Source of the DNA: JAWPMT01 sp965267435
Lineage (GTDB): Bacteria; Bacteroidota; Bacteroidia; Cytophagales; Cyclobacteriaceae
Length of the DNA stretch: 64,000 nucleotides
Direction of reading: 5' to 3'
Assembly (NCBI GenBank): GCA_965267435.1
Contig: OZ253960.1
Coordinates: 1,302,001-1,366,000, forward strand
The notes under the pieces are model-generated. The model saw only the letters and a list, made by a program, of their open reading frames with translations. It was not told the DNA's origin and did not search any database. Made by a program: the position numbers and the translations under genes. The number at the start of each line of letters is the position of its first letter. Positions within the stretch are counted from its first letter, which is position 1. This document shows, in pieces, positions 9,032 to 18,323 of the stretch.

Positions 9032-9650
9032 AGACTTCAATACTACCATACCCACAATCTCAATGCGCTACGCTGGCGCAATAGGTATCAAAAGCCCTTG
9101 CTACTTGACGAGATGCGCTATGAAGGTAACGTCCATAGCGGATAGGGAAACATGAGAGGTGAAGAAATGGCAAGCTACTTCTGGATGGCAGCTCTAAGTG
9201 GTGGTCGCGGCACCCACGGCGAGACCTTCCAAAAATAGCTCAGACTCACTGATAGAGGTGCCCTGGTGGGCCAAAGGTGGGTTGCTCGAAAGTGCGAGTC
9301 CAGACCGCATTACCTACTTTCGAAACATCATGGAGTCAGCACCATTTCATGAAAGGAGCCCATTGCTGATCGTCAATGGAGACTCTTCCTACCTCAACAA
9401 CAATGTCTACCTGTTTACCAATGAAGCTGGTAATCAATTGGCGTATGCTGCCGACGCAGGCATTGCGATAGTAACGGGATCTCCTACAGGTGCGGAGCAT
9501 GATGTAGAGGTCATAGACACCTGGAATATGAAGGTCATCGATACCCAATCGGTAATGGCGGGTACTTCTTTATTCACTACCTCAGCTCCCTGCACGGCAC
9601 ACTACGAATCGTTCCAAAACGCAGTAGTCCATGATCAGCCGTACCGATGA
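9032..9650 (+). pseudogene. 3' remnant of a DUF5060/DUF5605-type glycoside hydrolase
   Basis: Frame 9032 onward reads LQYYHTHNLNALRWRN, then RYQKPLLLDEMRYEGNV, an in-frame TAG at 9143-9145 where this family has a conserved Trp (..GWGN), then MRGEEMASYFWMAALSGGRG and THGETF. At an A5 run (9231-9235) the frame shifts and continues as NSSDSLIEVPWWAKGGLLES, SPDRITYFRNIMES and finally the C-terminal beta domain with VEVIDTWNMKV. This is the end of the catalytic barrel plus the DUF5605 Ig-like domain. The first two-thirds of the gene are missing, because it follows directly after the flavoprotein stop. One nonsense codon, one frameshift and the 5' truncation mark it as dead. The family name is from memory of its motifs. 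Confidence 0.72.
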
Positions 9651-10474
9651 TCCTGACGGTACTGACTAGGAGTTTGGTGCGAATGCTTCCGGAAGTTCGA
9701 GTTGAAGCGACTGATGGAATTGAACCCAGAAGCATAAGCAATTCTCGTAATAGGCTCATTGGTTACTGACAGCATTCGTTTGGCGTGCAAGATGCGTTGC
9801 CCTGTGAGATAGTAAGAAACTGTCTCTCCAAAGGTCTTTTTAAAAATTTGATTGGCATAATCCGGATGGAGCCCTACAGCTTCGGCAACGTCCGATACCA
9901 TGATCGGTTTGGTGAAGTTCTCGGCAATGTAAATGGCCATCTGTTCAACTAAATTAATTGGAGGGGGGTCGTGCCCATGCTGCGTTGACTCCACAATCGA
10001 TTCATTTAGGATCAGTCGTTTAACGAAAGCCTCAATTTCCAGCAAACAGATAGCACATTGGTCCGGATCATTGGATTCAAGATCCTGCACCCAGCTACTT
10101 AGTCTGCTCTCGATATCTTTGATAGAATCGTGTGCGTCCCACGTTTTCGCCTCGCCCTGGTGTAGTCCTTCCAGGAATTGCCTGTGCAGGTTCCATTGGG
10201 CAAATAAGCCGAAGGGTATGGTAATGACGTAGTAGGAACCACCCGGTTGAAAGTCGACAATTTGGTGTGGCAGTAGTGCCCAAAACAGCAAAATACCGCC
10301 TGCCTCGATTTGGATCTTCCTGTCATGAAGGAGATAGGTTAGAGAACCATCCACCATATAGTTGATCTCGATCTCATTGTGACGATCGGGCCTTCTCATC
10401 AGGCTCGGCTTCCACAATTCACAGGTCAATCCATAAGGTTTGAGGTCTTCGCGACTCTCGTCGAAAGTTTTCAT
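9635..10474 (-). CDS. AraC family transcriptional regulator
   Basis: 279 residues. The N-terminal half is a cupin-like sensor (HNEIEINYMVDGSLTYLLHD, then a PHQIVDF turn) of the MelR/AraC sugar-responsive type. The C-terminal 100 residues hold two helix-turn-helix units: PIMVSDVAEAVGLHPDYANQ and ITRIAYASGFNSISRFNSNF, with the family signature ending TPSQYRQ. The stop region overlaps the tail of the dead glycoside hydrolase by 16 bases. It may once have controlled the neighbouring carbohydrate genes; that is inference. ATG start at 10474. Confidence 0.92.
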   Translation of the reverse strand: MKTFDESREDLKPYGLTCELWKPSLMRRPDRHNEIEINYMVDGSLTYLLHDRKIQIEAGGILLFWALLPHQIVDFQPGGSYYVITIPFGLFAQWNLHRQFLEGLHQGEAKTWDAHDSIKDIESRLSSWVQDLESNDPDQCAICLLEIEAFVKRLILNESIVESTQHGHDPPPINLVEQMAIYIAENFTKPIMVSDVAEAVGLHPDYANQIFKKTFGETVSYYLTGQRILHAKRMLSVTNEPITRIAYASGFNSISRFNSNFRKHSHQTPSQYRQDHRYG

Positions 10475-10482
10475 GTCTAGGA

Positions 10483-10516
10483 AAACGGGAAATCCACGCC
10501 TAAAAATAGCCCGTTT
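10483..10516. repeat. Inverted repeat upstream of araC
   Basis: aaacggg at 10483-10489 is mirrored by cccgttt at 10510-10516 with a 20-base spacer, starting nine bases upstream of the araC start codon. It could be an operator or part of the 5' leader. The match is short, so chance is not excluded. Confidence 0.3.
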
Positions 10517-10595
10517 CTAGAATTATACTAGGTGCCTGAAGAAGCTCCTAAATGGAGGCCACCATGGAAGGATTCAATGAGCAGTCCCTTACCGG

Positions 10596-12485
10596 CTACT
10601 CCTCATCCTCTGCCCGCCGCTCCTCACTATTCCACTCATGGTCGTACTCGATAATTCCCCTACGGAGATCAGCTTCCAGAAGCTTCTCCTGCAGGGCGAT
10701 TTCCTCCCTCACCTTGAACACATAGTCTTTGTGGTCGGGCGGCTGATCCGCCAGTCTTCTCAAACTCTCCTCGTCGTACCTAATGAAATTCTGTGCCTGT
10801 CGAAGCACCGTATACTTTCGAAAGCCCATTTGATGGAGGACTTCACTTGCCATTCGCACAGACGACTCCAGAGATTCCCGGTAGACATTCTTGATGCCCA
10901 TATTGAGCAAATCGTAGGCATCATACCTACTCTTGGCACGTACCATCAATGTGATATCAGGAAACTTCTCCTGAATTCTCCCGACAATTTCGGCAGTGGT
11001 ATCCGGGTCGTCGATCGCACAGATCACCATTTCCGCTTCGTCGATACCCGCGGACTCCAACAGGTCCATCCGTGTGGCATCCCCATAGTACACCTCAAAT
11101 CCCATCTTGCGCAGGAGATCAACTCGGTTGGAGTCGTGATCCAGAATCGTGGCCTCGACGCCGTAGGATCTTAGGAAGCGTCCGATGGTGCTTCCGAAAT
11201 GACCGAAACCGATTAGCAGTACTTTCTGCATTTTGGCGATGTGGTCCACGCCTCTATTCTGAGATTCCTTGGTGCCTACGCGAGGGAGGACAAGCCGTTC
11301 ATTAGCGAGACTCAAGATAGGGGCGAGGGTCATCGTGAGTGCTGTCACCACAAGCATGATATCCAACTGTGAACTGTCCAGTATGCTCAGCTGCGCTGCG
11401 AAGGAGAAGACCACAAAAGCAAACTCGCCAACTTGCGCCAGTCCGACGCCCATTAGGAGTCTTTGGTCCGTGTTCATTTTGAACAGCATTCCGACGATGT
11501 TGAGGACCAGGGCTTTTAAGACAATGACTCCTATGACCAACCCTGCTATCATTAAAGGTTGCTCCCCGATGATGATAAAATTGATGGAAGCACCGACCGC
11601 TATGAAGAACAGCCCCAGCAACAAGCCTTTGAACGGCTCGAGATTGCTCTCGAGTTCATGTTTGAATTCACTCGTGGCCAGTACCACCCCTCCCAAAAAG
11701 GCACCAAGGGCCGGACTCAGTCCTACCAGTTCCATGGCCAGGGCTAGCAACAAGACCACAAATAGGGCAGAGGCGGTGAGTAATTCTTTGACCCGCGAGG
11801 TAGCTACCAGGCGTAGCAGAGGCACGATGAGATAGCGACCTGCTACCACCACCAGTGCGATCGAGAGGAAGACCAATATCGCCTGCACACCCAGCGGGAG
11901 ATTTTCAAGCAGATAGGTAGACTCTCCGTGACCCTCCGAATGGCCGGGATCCGAGTGAACCTGAGATGGCCCTGCCAGTAGAGGAATGACTGCCAGCATT
12001 GGGATCACTATGATGTCCTGGAAAAGCAGAATGGAAAATGACGAAGCCCCATAGGGGGTATTCATCAAACCCTTTTCCTTGATGGTCTGCAGAACTATGG
12101 CCGTAGAAGAGAGCACTACTGCCATGGAAATGACCAAAGACACCTGCCAGCCGAAACCCAGCGCCATAAGGCCGATTTGAGCCAAGAGCAAAGTAAGCAC
12201 CAGTTGCGCGCCCCCCATGCCGACAATGGTTTTTCGCATCCGCCAGAAGCTTTTGGGGTCAATTTCAAGCCCAATCAGAAAGAGCATGATAACCACACCA
12301 AACTCGGCGAAGTGCATGATGTCGTCTCCTTCTTCACCCACAAAGCCCAACACATAGGGGCCAATGATAACGCCGGCCAGTAAATAGCCTAAAACGGAGC
12401 TTAAGCCCAGCCGCTTGGCCAGCGGCACACAGATAATAGCTCCAGCCAGGAAGATGATCGCCTCAAACAGGATATTGCCCCTCAT
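10596..12485 (-). CDS. kefC: CPA2 cation:proton antiporter with RCK domain, KefC-like potassium efflux protein
   Basis: 629 residues. The first 380 residues are a Na+/H+ exchanger-type membrane domain of about 12 helices. It contains the sequence ELESNLEPFKGLLLGLFFI, which corresponds to the regulatory loop of E. coli KefC (HALESDIEPFKGLLLGLFF). Residues about 400-520 are a TrkA-N/RCK domain with the nucleotide-binding GFGHFGSTIGRFL loop and acidic end at DHDSNR. The C-terminal 100 residues are a charged tail. KefC exports K+ in exchange for H+ and is gated by glutathione adducts in Proteobacteria; whether glutathione is the ligand in this organism is unknown. It lies six bases downstream of a KefF-like gene. 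Confidence 0.88.
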   Translation of the reverse strand: MRGNILFEAIIFLAGAIICVPLAKRLGLSSVLGYLLAGVIIGPYVLGFVGEEGDDIMHFAEFGVVIMLFLIGLEIDPKSFWRMRKTIVGMGGAQLVLTLLLAQIGLMALGFGWQVSLVISMAVVLSSTAIVLQTIKEKGLMNTPYGASSFSILLFQDIIVIPMLAVIPLLAGPSQVHSDPGHSEGHGESTYLLENLPLGVQAILVFLSIALVVVAGRYLIVPLLRLVATSRVKELLTASALFVVLLLALAMELVGLSPALGAFLGGVVLATSEFKHELESNLEPFKGLLLGLFFIAVGASINFIIIGEQPLMIAGLVIGVIVLKALVLNIVGMLFKMNTDQRLLMGVGLAQVGEFAFVVFSFAAQLSILDSSQLDIMLVVTALTMTLAPILSLANERLVLPRVGTKESQNRGVDHIAKMQKVLLIGFGHFGSTIGRFLRSYGVEATILDHDSNRVDLLRKMGFEVYYGDATRMDLLESAGIDEAEMVICAIDDPDTTAEIVGRIQEKFPDITLMVRAKSRYDAYDLLNMGIKNVYRESLESSVRMASEVLHQMGFRKYTVLRQAQNFIRYDEESLRRLADQPPDHKDYVFKVREEIALQEKLLEADLRRGIIEYDHEWNSEERRAEDEE

Positions 12486-12491
12486 AATGAT

Positions 12492-13085
12492 CTAGAAAGT
12501 CAGTTGTGGGATATCGTTGAAATAATCGCACCGGCCAATGTCTTTTACGGAAACGCCCTGCTGGAGAATATCGATGAAGGACTCAAATTGATTGGCGCAT
12601 TGATCAAGCACTTCACCGGACAGCTGATTGGTGCCCATCACTGTGAATGGAGGCAGATAGTCCATACCACAGAGCCGTGCGGTTTGCTCAAAGGGGCGGA
12701 GAAACTCATTGATGGAATATTGATTTTTGCCCTCTCCACAGTATACCTCTCGGGTACCACCTGCGGTCAATACATTCATCGCCTGCTTGCCCGCCAATGC
12801 CGTGCCCTCGGGCCCATAGGCCCAACCAAACTCGAGGACAAGGTCAATCCATTGCTTGAGCAAAGGAGGTGCGCTATACCAATAGAAAGGGTGGTGCCAT
12901 AGAATTACATCATGCTCAGTAAGCAAATGCTTTTCTAGCGGCACATCCACATTGAAATCCGGGTAGCGCTCGTAGAGGTCGTGAAACGTCACGCCCTCCT
13001 TTCCTTTGACCTTATCAATGAGGGCCCTATTGACCCTTGACAGTTCAAATTTTGGATGGGCAAAAAGTAGGAGAACTTGCTGCAT
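12492..13085 (-). CDS. kefF: NAD(P)H-dependent oxidoreductase, KefF-like flavodoxin fold
   Basis: 197 residues from the ATG at 13085; a TTG seven codons upstream is less likely. The flavodoxin-like fold starts with VLLLFAHPKFELSRVN. The quinone reductase/KefF signature HPFYWYSAPPLLKQWIDLV followed by FGWAYG is complete. KefF is the ancillary subunit that activates KefC and also reduces quinones and electrophiles. The gene ends six bases before the KefC-like start, on the same strand, the same order as in E. coli. The two probably respond to electrophile stress together. Cytoplasmic, no signal peptide. Confidence 0.88.
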   Translation of the reverse strand: MQQVLLLFAHPKFELSRVNRALIDKVKGKEGVTFHDLYERYPDFNVDVPLEKHLLTEHDVILWHHPFYWYSAPPLLKQWIDLVLEFGWAYGPEGTALAGKQAMNVLTAGGTREVYCGEGKNQYSINEFLRPFEQTARLCGMDYLPPFTVMGTNQLSGEVLDQCANQFESFIDILQQGVSVKDIGRCDYFNDIPQLTF

Positions 13086-13345
13086 AGGGGACAAACACAG
13101 ATTCAACCCAAAATATTCCAGGTTGTTTCAAATTATCAAACTGCAAAAGCATGACTTCATTGACCTATTTTGAAATGCAAAAATCTCTGTTCCCTTTCCG
13201 ACAGTGCTGGGTCCTTCCAACCCGTAGAATGTATTGGTCTTTCAGTGATATGGTTACGTATGCCCAGGGAGCTCTAGGCACCTTTGTTCTGTCCTTAGTG
13301 ACCAATCTCAATTGAGATGAAACACGAACGAAAGACCAAATAAAC

Positions 13346-14164
13346 ATGAGTAAGACAATAGTAATCACTGGTGCATCTTCCGGAATGGGAAAAGACTTTG
13401 CACTTCATTTGTTGAAGAAGGGACATACTGTCTACGGACTTGCGCGCCGGGTTGAAAAGATGAAGGACATCGAAGAAGCAGGGGGAAAGGCCATTGCCAT
13501 GGATGTCACGGATGAAGCCCAAATACAGGCTGCTGTGGACCAGATCTTGACACAACAGGGTAAGATCGATGTATTGATCAACAATGCAGGCTATGCTGTC
13601 TACGGCACGGTGGAAGAGGTGCCCATTGACAAGGCAAGAAGACAGTTTGAAGTGAACCTCTTCGGTCTGGCAAGCCTGACACAGAAGGTCATCCCGGGTA
13701 TGCGGGAAAAGAAGTCAGGGACCATTATCAATATTTCCTCGATGGGAGGGAAGATGTACACCCCAATGGGCGCCTGGTACCATGCGACCAAACATGCCCT
13801 GGAAGGTTGGAGCGATTGCCTGAGAGTGGAGCTGCATCCCTTCAATGTTGATGTCGTCATCATCGAGCCAGGTGGAATCGCCACGGAATTCGGCAATGTT
13901 TTTCAGGAAAACCTGCAGGGAGACGCTGAAAAGGGACCTTATGCGGATGCATTGACGAAGATCATCAAGGCAACTTCCGAAATGAATGAAAAGAATCAAC
14001 TGTCTCCTCCAAGTGTCATCACTAAGCTGATTGATAAAGCCGTACACAGCAAAAAACCAAAAACCAGATACGTAGCAGGTGCGTTCGCCAAGCCCCTGAT
14101 GTTTATGAGGAAGCACCTGGGAGACCGGACGTTTGACAAGGTACTCAGGAGTCAGTTTCAATAG
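13346..14164 (+). CDS. SDR family oxidoreductase
   Basis: 272 residues, a classical short-chain dehydrogenase. The cofactor loop is TGASSGMG (residues 8-15), followed by NNAG (79-82), the catalytic Ser in NISSMGG (131-132) and YHATK, with Tyr145 and Lys149. The ARR sequence after the second strand suggests NADP(H) preference. The C terminus resembles the group of SDRs acting on hydrophobic or unknown substrates that are often found in Bacteroidota next to AraC regulators. The AraC gene at 15307 may control it together with the bestrophin. Substrate unknown. Confidence 0.92.
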   Translation: MSKTIVITGASSGMGKDFALHLLKKGHTVYGLARRVEKMKDIEEAGGKAIAMDVTDEAQIQAAVDQILTQQGKIDVLINNAGYAVYGTVEEVPIDKARRQFEVNLFGLASLTQKVIPGMREKKSGTIINISSMGGKMYTPMGAWYHATKHALEGWSDCLRVELHPFNVDVVIIEPGGIATEFGNVFQENLQGDAEKGPYADALTKIIKATSEMNEKNQLSPPSVITKLIDKAVHSKKPKTRYVAGAFAKPLMFMRKHLGDRTFDKVLRSQFQ

Positions 14165-14263
14165 TCACAGGAAAGGGAGTCCGTTTCGGTCAGTCCAAAA
14201 ATGGTATAACTCTCAGCCCATGCCGATGGAGTGTTATTTCGGCTTTCTTTAAATTCCATCACT

Positions 14264-15286
14264 ATGTATGTAGATAGAATATTCAAGCCGTTCAACATCA
14301 TTCGGTTCACTTTCAAACCCCTGCTGTTATTCACGGGGTACGCGGCAATCATCGCAGGGTTATACTACTACCATGGGTTTATCTGGCTCAAAATTCCATG
14401 GGTACCACTCACACTCTTGGGTATTGCCCTTGCCTTCTATGTCGGTTTCAAAAACAACTCCGCCTACGACCGCACGTGGGAAGCCCGAAAGATATGGGGA
14501 GGTATCGTCAATACCAGCCGGAGTTGGGGGTCGATGGTCACAGGCTTCATCACGAATGAGTTTGCATCCGAACCACTATCTGACGAAAAACTGGAAGCGA
14601 TTCACAAGCGCGTAGTGTATCGCCATTTGGCCTGGTTGTACCGATTGAAAAGACAACTACGGGCGTTGAAGCCCTGGGAACACGATCGCAAGCTCAATAG
14701 ACATTACAGGGAGTACATTGTCAGCCTATTCCCAAATGAAAGCCCTGAAAAGGAGCTCCAGAACTTCCTAAGCGACGATGAAGTGAAAATGATCTTGTCT
14801 TCTCAGAATGGTTGCACGCAGTTAATTCACAAGCAGTCTGAGGAGTTGAAGTCGCTAAAATCTCAAGGCCTCATCGATGATTTTCGGCACATGGAAATGC
14901 AGGGGCTGCTCACAGAATTCTACACATTGCAAGGTAAATGTGAGCGGATCAAGAACTTCCCTCTGCCGCGACTCTATGCTTCCTTAAGTATTTATTTCGT
15001 GTACATTTTCATCTTCCTCTTGCCCATGGGGCTATTGTCGGCGTATGTCAACGCTGACCTTCCAAGATATATGATATGGGGGATTGTGCCTTTTACCACA
15101 CTGATCGCTTGGGTGTTCTGGATGATGGAAGGTGCTGGTGACTACACAGAAAACCCTTTCGAAGCATTGGCTTTTGATATCCCTATGACCTCCCTGACAA
15201 GGACCATCGAGATTGATCTCAGGGAGATGTTGGGAGAAACTGACCTGCCTGAGGCGATTGGCCCGAAAGATGGATTCCTTGTGTAA
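14264..15286 (+). CDS. Bestrophin family ion channel protein
   Basis: 340 residues from the ATG at 14264; a GTG at 14231 is also possible but gives an unusual leader. Bacterial bestrophins are pentameric channels in the inner membrane, with cation or anion selectivity depending on the member. Membrane segments are seen near residues 15-60 (PLLLFTGYAAIIAGLYYY and VPLTLLGIALAFYVGF), the signature NNSAYDRTWEARKIWGGIVN follows, and two more segments occur near 235-285 before the conserved ENPFEALAFDIPMTSL near the C terminus. It ends 20 bases before an araC gene, suggesting an operon. Confidence 0.92.
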   Translation: MYVDRIFKPFNIIRFTFKPLLLFTGYAAIIAGLYYYHGFIWLKIPWVPLTLLGIALAFYVGFKNNSAYDRTWEARKIWGGIVNTSRSWGSMVTGFITNEFASEPLSDEKLEAIHKRVVYRHLAWLYRLKRQLRALKPWEHDRKLNRHYREYIVSLFPNESPEKELQNFLSDDEVKMILSSQNGCTQLIHKQSEELKSLKSQGLIDDFRHMEMQGLLTEFYTLQGKCERIKNFPLPRLYASLSIYFVYIFIFLLPMGLLSAYVNADLPRYMIWGIVPFTTLIAWVFWMMEGAGDYTENPFEALAFDIPMTSLTRTIEIDLREMLGETDLPEAIGPKDGFLV

Positions 15287-15306
15287 CAATTGATAAACTA
15301 TTCATT

Positions 15307-16215
15307 ATGCCCGAAACGGTAACTCTCCAATCCATCAGTCAAATCCATGAAGCCCTCGGTCTCCCCAAGCCGAAACATCCATTGGTAAGTGTCCTGCGTG
15401 CAGAAGAGATCGAAAACGACTCCGCCGTTCAGGATGTAAGGGTGGTACTTGATCTCTATCAAATAGCCCTCAAACAGGGATCCTGCGGCACATTGAAATA
15501 CGGCAGAAACTCCTACGACTACCAGGAGGGAACCCTCGTCTTTATGGCACCCGGTCAAGTAGTGGAATATGAAAATGAAGATGATAGTCCCCATCCTGCC
15601 GGTTGGAGTCTGATTTTTCATCCGGACTTATTGAGAAGGTCGGACCTGGCGGAGAAGATCGAGGGATACAGCTTCTTCGACTATGATGCCAATGAAGCCC
15701 TTCATATCTCTGACGATGAGAGAATTACCATTGAGGAGCTCTTGGACAAGATCATAAGGGAGTATAGCCAAAACCTGGACCAGCACAGTCAACACCTGAT
15801 TGTCGCCAATATTCAGCTTTTGTTGGACTATTGCCGCAGGTTTTACGATCGGCAGTTCTACACGCGAACGAACTTGAACTCAGATGTCGTTTCGAAGTTC
15901 GAGCGATTGCTGAAATCCTACTACCGGACAGGCAAGGCGCATGACCTTGGGGTTCCGACGGTCCATTATTGCGCCAGAGAACTTAATCTGTCTACCAACT
16001 ACCTGAGTGACTTACTCAAAAAAGAGACTGGTAAATCAGCACAAGAGCAAATCCATCTTTTCATCATTGAAAAGGCCAAGACCACGTTACTCAACTCTTC
16101 CGATTCGGTGAGTGAAATTGCTTATAGTTTAGGGTTTGATTACCCACAGCACTTCAGCAAGCTCTTCAAGTCAAAAGCCGGACTCAGCCCCCGAGCCTAC
16201 AGAAATGTGAATTGA
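15307..16215 (+). CDS. AraC family transcriptional regulator
   Basis: 302 residues. The N-terminal 180 residues are an AraC-type sensor domain (YDYQEGTLVFMAPGQVVEYE is a cupin-like strand pair). The C-terminal domain has both helix-turn-helix units: LNLSTNYLSDLLKKETG and VSEIAYSLGFDYPQHFSKLF, closing with GLSPRAYRN. It starts 20 bases after the bestrophin stop and probably is cotranscribed with it. AraC regulators of this type often sit beside SDR genes in Bacteroidota and respond to small organic molecules; the ligand cannot be deduced. Confidence 0.93.
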   Translation: MPETVTLQSISQIHEALGLPKPKHPLVSVLRAEEIENDSAVQDVRVVLDLYQIALKQGSCGTLKYGRNSYDYQEGTLVFMAPGQVVEYENEDDSPHPAGWSLIFHPDLLRRSDLAEKIEGYSFFDYDANEALHISDDERITIEELLDKIIREYSQNLDQHSQHLIVANIQLLLDYCRRFYDRQFYTRTNLNSDVVSKFERLLKSYYRTGKAHDLGVPTVHYCARELNLSTNYLSDLLKKETGKSAQEQIHLFIIEKAKTTLLNSSDSVSEIAYSLGFDYPQHFSKLFKSKAGLSPRAYRNVN

Positions 16216-16410
16216 GAGTGATTGTCTCGATTCTTATTTCTCAACCCAAACACTAATACACTCAAAAAACTCCAAGCCTCCACCAAAATACCGTCAGAGA
16301 TGCCACGCTCCACGCTCTGCATGACGGAACTTCTCAACTTCTCCACTCCTAAAACACCAAAACACTTCCCCACTCAAAAACTCTAAACACTAAACCCTAA
16401 ACTCGGAACT
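16216..16410. repeat. G-poor low-complexity tract between convergent genes
   Basis: This gap between convergent araC and prpE is dominated by A, C and T, with repeated words such as acact, ctaaac and ctcaaa. It contains one short inverted repeat, ccgtca at 16291-16296 and tgacgg at 16322-16327, which may act as a weak bidirectional terminator. A similar G-less tract occurs at 30988-31080. Confidence 0.45.
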
Positions 16411-18318
16411 CTAAACCCCCACCTGTCCCACGCCGATTTCCTTTTCGCGCATGAGCACTTTGAGCTCGTCCAAAGCTGTTGGGTCTTCAATCGTAGACGG
16501 TTCATTGTAGGGCTTGCCATCGGCAATGCAGCGCATCGTGGCACGCAGGATCTTCCCAGATCGGGTTTTGGGCAACCTTTGGGAAATGACGGCTCGCTTG
16601 AAGGAAGCCACGGGCCCCACTTGCTTGCGAACCATCCTGATCAGTTCCAATTCCATATCGTCTTCTGAAATGGTTACCCCTCCTTTCAAAACCACAAACG
16701 CGACAGGTACCTGACCTTTCAATTCCTCTTCAATGCCAATAACCGCGCATTCGGCGACGGCCTCGTGTGCTGAGACCACTTCCTCGATATCCGCCGTTGA
16801 CAATCGGTGGCCGGCCACATTGATCACATCGTCAATCCTGCCGGTGATAAAGACATAACCCTCGTCATCCTTGTAGCCGCCATCTCCAGAAAAGTAATAC
16901 CCTGGATAATGGACCATGTAGCCATTCCGGAAGCGCTCGTCATTCTTCCAAAGGGTAGGCAGACACCCCGGCGGCAACGGTAGCTTGATGGCGACAGCCC
17001 CTTCAGTATTAGATGGTTGTTGTTGCCCGGTCTCATCGAGGACCTGTAGATCAAAGCCACAGACGGGTAGCGTTGCTGACCCGGGCTTGACGGGATAAGC
17101 ACCATATCCCAGGGAATTAGCTACCATCGGCCAGCCTGATTCACTCTGCCACCAGTGGTCGATGACTTCGACGCCCACGAGATCGCGCAGCCACTCATAC
17201 GTAGCAATGTCACAGCGCTCACCAGCGAGGAATACGTTGCGAAGGCACGAGGTATCGTAGCGTTGATGTCGCTTTCCTTCAGGGTCTTCTTTTTTTATGG
17301 CTCGAATGGCCGTCGGGGCTGTAAAGAGAATACTTACCTGATGCTGCTGAATGAGTTGCCAAAAAGTACCCGCATCGGGCGTCTTTACGGGCTTTCCCTC
17401 GAAGAGGACCGTACTGCAACCATGAATCAGGGGAGCATAGACGATGTACGAATGGCCAACTACCCAGCCGACGTCCGAGGCTGCCCAATACACCTCACCA
17501 GGCTCCACGCCATAGACGTGTTGCATGCTGTATTTCAATGCGACGGCATGACCGCCGTTGTCCCGAATAATGCCTTTGGGCTTTCCTGTGGTGCCCGATG
17601 TGTAGAGTATGTATAGTGGATCTGTAGCGTCCAATTCCACAGGCTCACAAGGCTGGGCATCTTTCAGCAGCGTGGCCCAGTCCAGATCACGGCCCTCTTT
17701 CATACCGGCCTTGACAAACGGGCGTTGCCAGACGATAACCTTATCCAACTTGTGATTCGCCAACTCAATGGCCTCATCGACCAGGGGCTTGTACTGAATG
17801 ACTCGTTTGATCTCGATGCTGCCACTGGCCGTCAACAGCAACTTTGGTTGAGCATCATCGATTCGAACGGCCAACTCCCTTGAAGCAAATCCGCCAAAAA
17901 CCACCGAGTGGATCGCCCCCAGCCGGGCGCATGCCAACATCGCGAATACGACCTGCGGGATCATGGGCATATAGATAATGACCGTATCGCCTTTCTGAAT
18001 GCCCTGGGCTTTTAGAACCCCCGCTAATCGGGCCGTTTCAGCAAGGACCTCCCTGTAGGTATACGTCCGGTTAACGTAACTCACAGGTGATTCATAGATC
18101 AACGCAGTTTGATCACCGCGGCCATTCTTCACATGATAATCGAGGGCCAGGTACGATGTATTAAGCTTGCCACCTTTGTACCAGCGATAAAAGCCCTTCT
18201 CATCCGTGCTGAGACCCTGAGTAGGTGGTGCAAACCAGTCAATCGCCTGCGCTTGCTCCATCCAAAATGCCTCTGGATCATCTAAACTGGCGGCATGTTG
18301 TTCTTTGTACTCTCGCAT
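16411..18318 (-). CDS. prpE: Propionyl-CoA synthetase-like acyl-CoA ligase (PrpE/ACSS3 type)
   Basis: 635 residues from the ATG at 18318; a GTG three codons earlier overlaps the upstream stop. The enzyme activates short carboxylates with ATP and CoA. Seen in order are the N-terminal acyl-CoA synthetase domain (FWMEQAQAIDWF), the AMP-binding P-loop TSGTTGKPKG (about 240-249), the HWWQSESGWP stretch of the acetyl/propionyl-CoA synthetase group, the FSGDGGYKDDEGYVFITGR core, and the acetylatable lysine in KTRSGKILR (about residue 589). The FGGFAS segment fits PrpE better than Acs. It lies five bases after acuI, so both are one transcript. Acrylate or 3-hydroxypropionate are possible alternative substrates. 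Confidence 0.9.
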   Translation of the reverse strand: MREYKEQHAASLDDPEAFWMEQAQAIDWFAPPTQGLSTDEKGFYRWYKGGKLNTSYLALDYHVKNGRGDQTALIYESPVSYVNRTYTYREVLAETARLAGVLKAQGIQKGDTVIIYMPMIPQVVFAMLACARLGAIHSVVFGGFASRELAVRIDDAQPKLLLTASGSIEIKRVIQYKPLVDEAIELANHKLDKVIVWQRPFVKAGMKEGRDLDWATLLKDAQPCEPVELDATDPLYILYTSGTTGKPKGIIRDNGGHAVALKYSMQHVYGVEPGEVYWAASDVGWVVGHSYIVYAPLIHGCSTVLFEGKPVKTPDAGTFWQLIQQHQVSILFTAPTAIRAIKKEDPEGKRHQRYDTSCLRNVFLAGERCDIATYEWLRDLVGVEVIDHWWQSESGWPMVANSLGYGAYPVKPGSATLPVCGFDLQVLDETGQQQPSNTEGAVAIKLPLPPGCLPTLWKNDERFRNGYMVHYPGYYFSGDGGYKDDEGYVFITGRIDDVINVAGHRLSTADIEEVVSAHEAVAECAVIGIEEELKGQVPVAFVVLKGGVTISEDDMELELIRMVRKQVGPVASFKRAVISQRLPKTRSGKILRATMRCIADGKPYNEPSTIEDPTALDELKVLMREKEIGVGQVGV

Positions 18319-18323
18319 TACAA

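Noticed and set aside
10638..11174. 178-codon plus-strand frame inside the antiporter gene
   Set aside because: It is antisense to the RCK domain of the KefC-like protein and has no features of its own.
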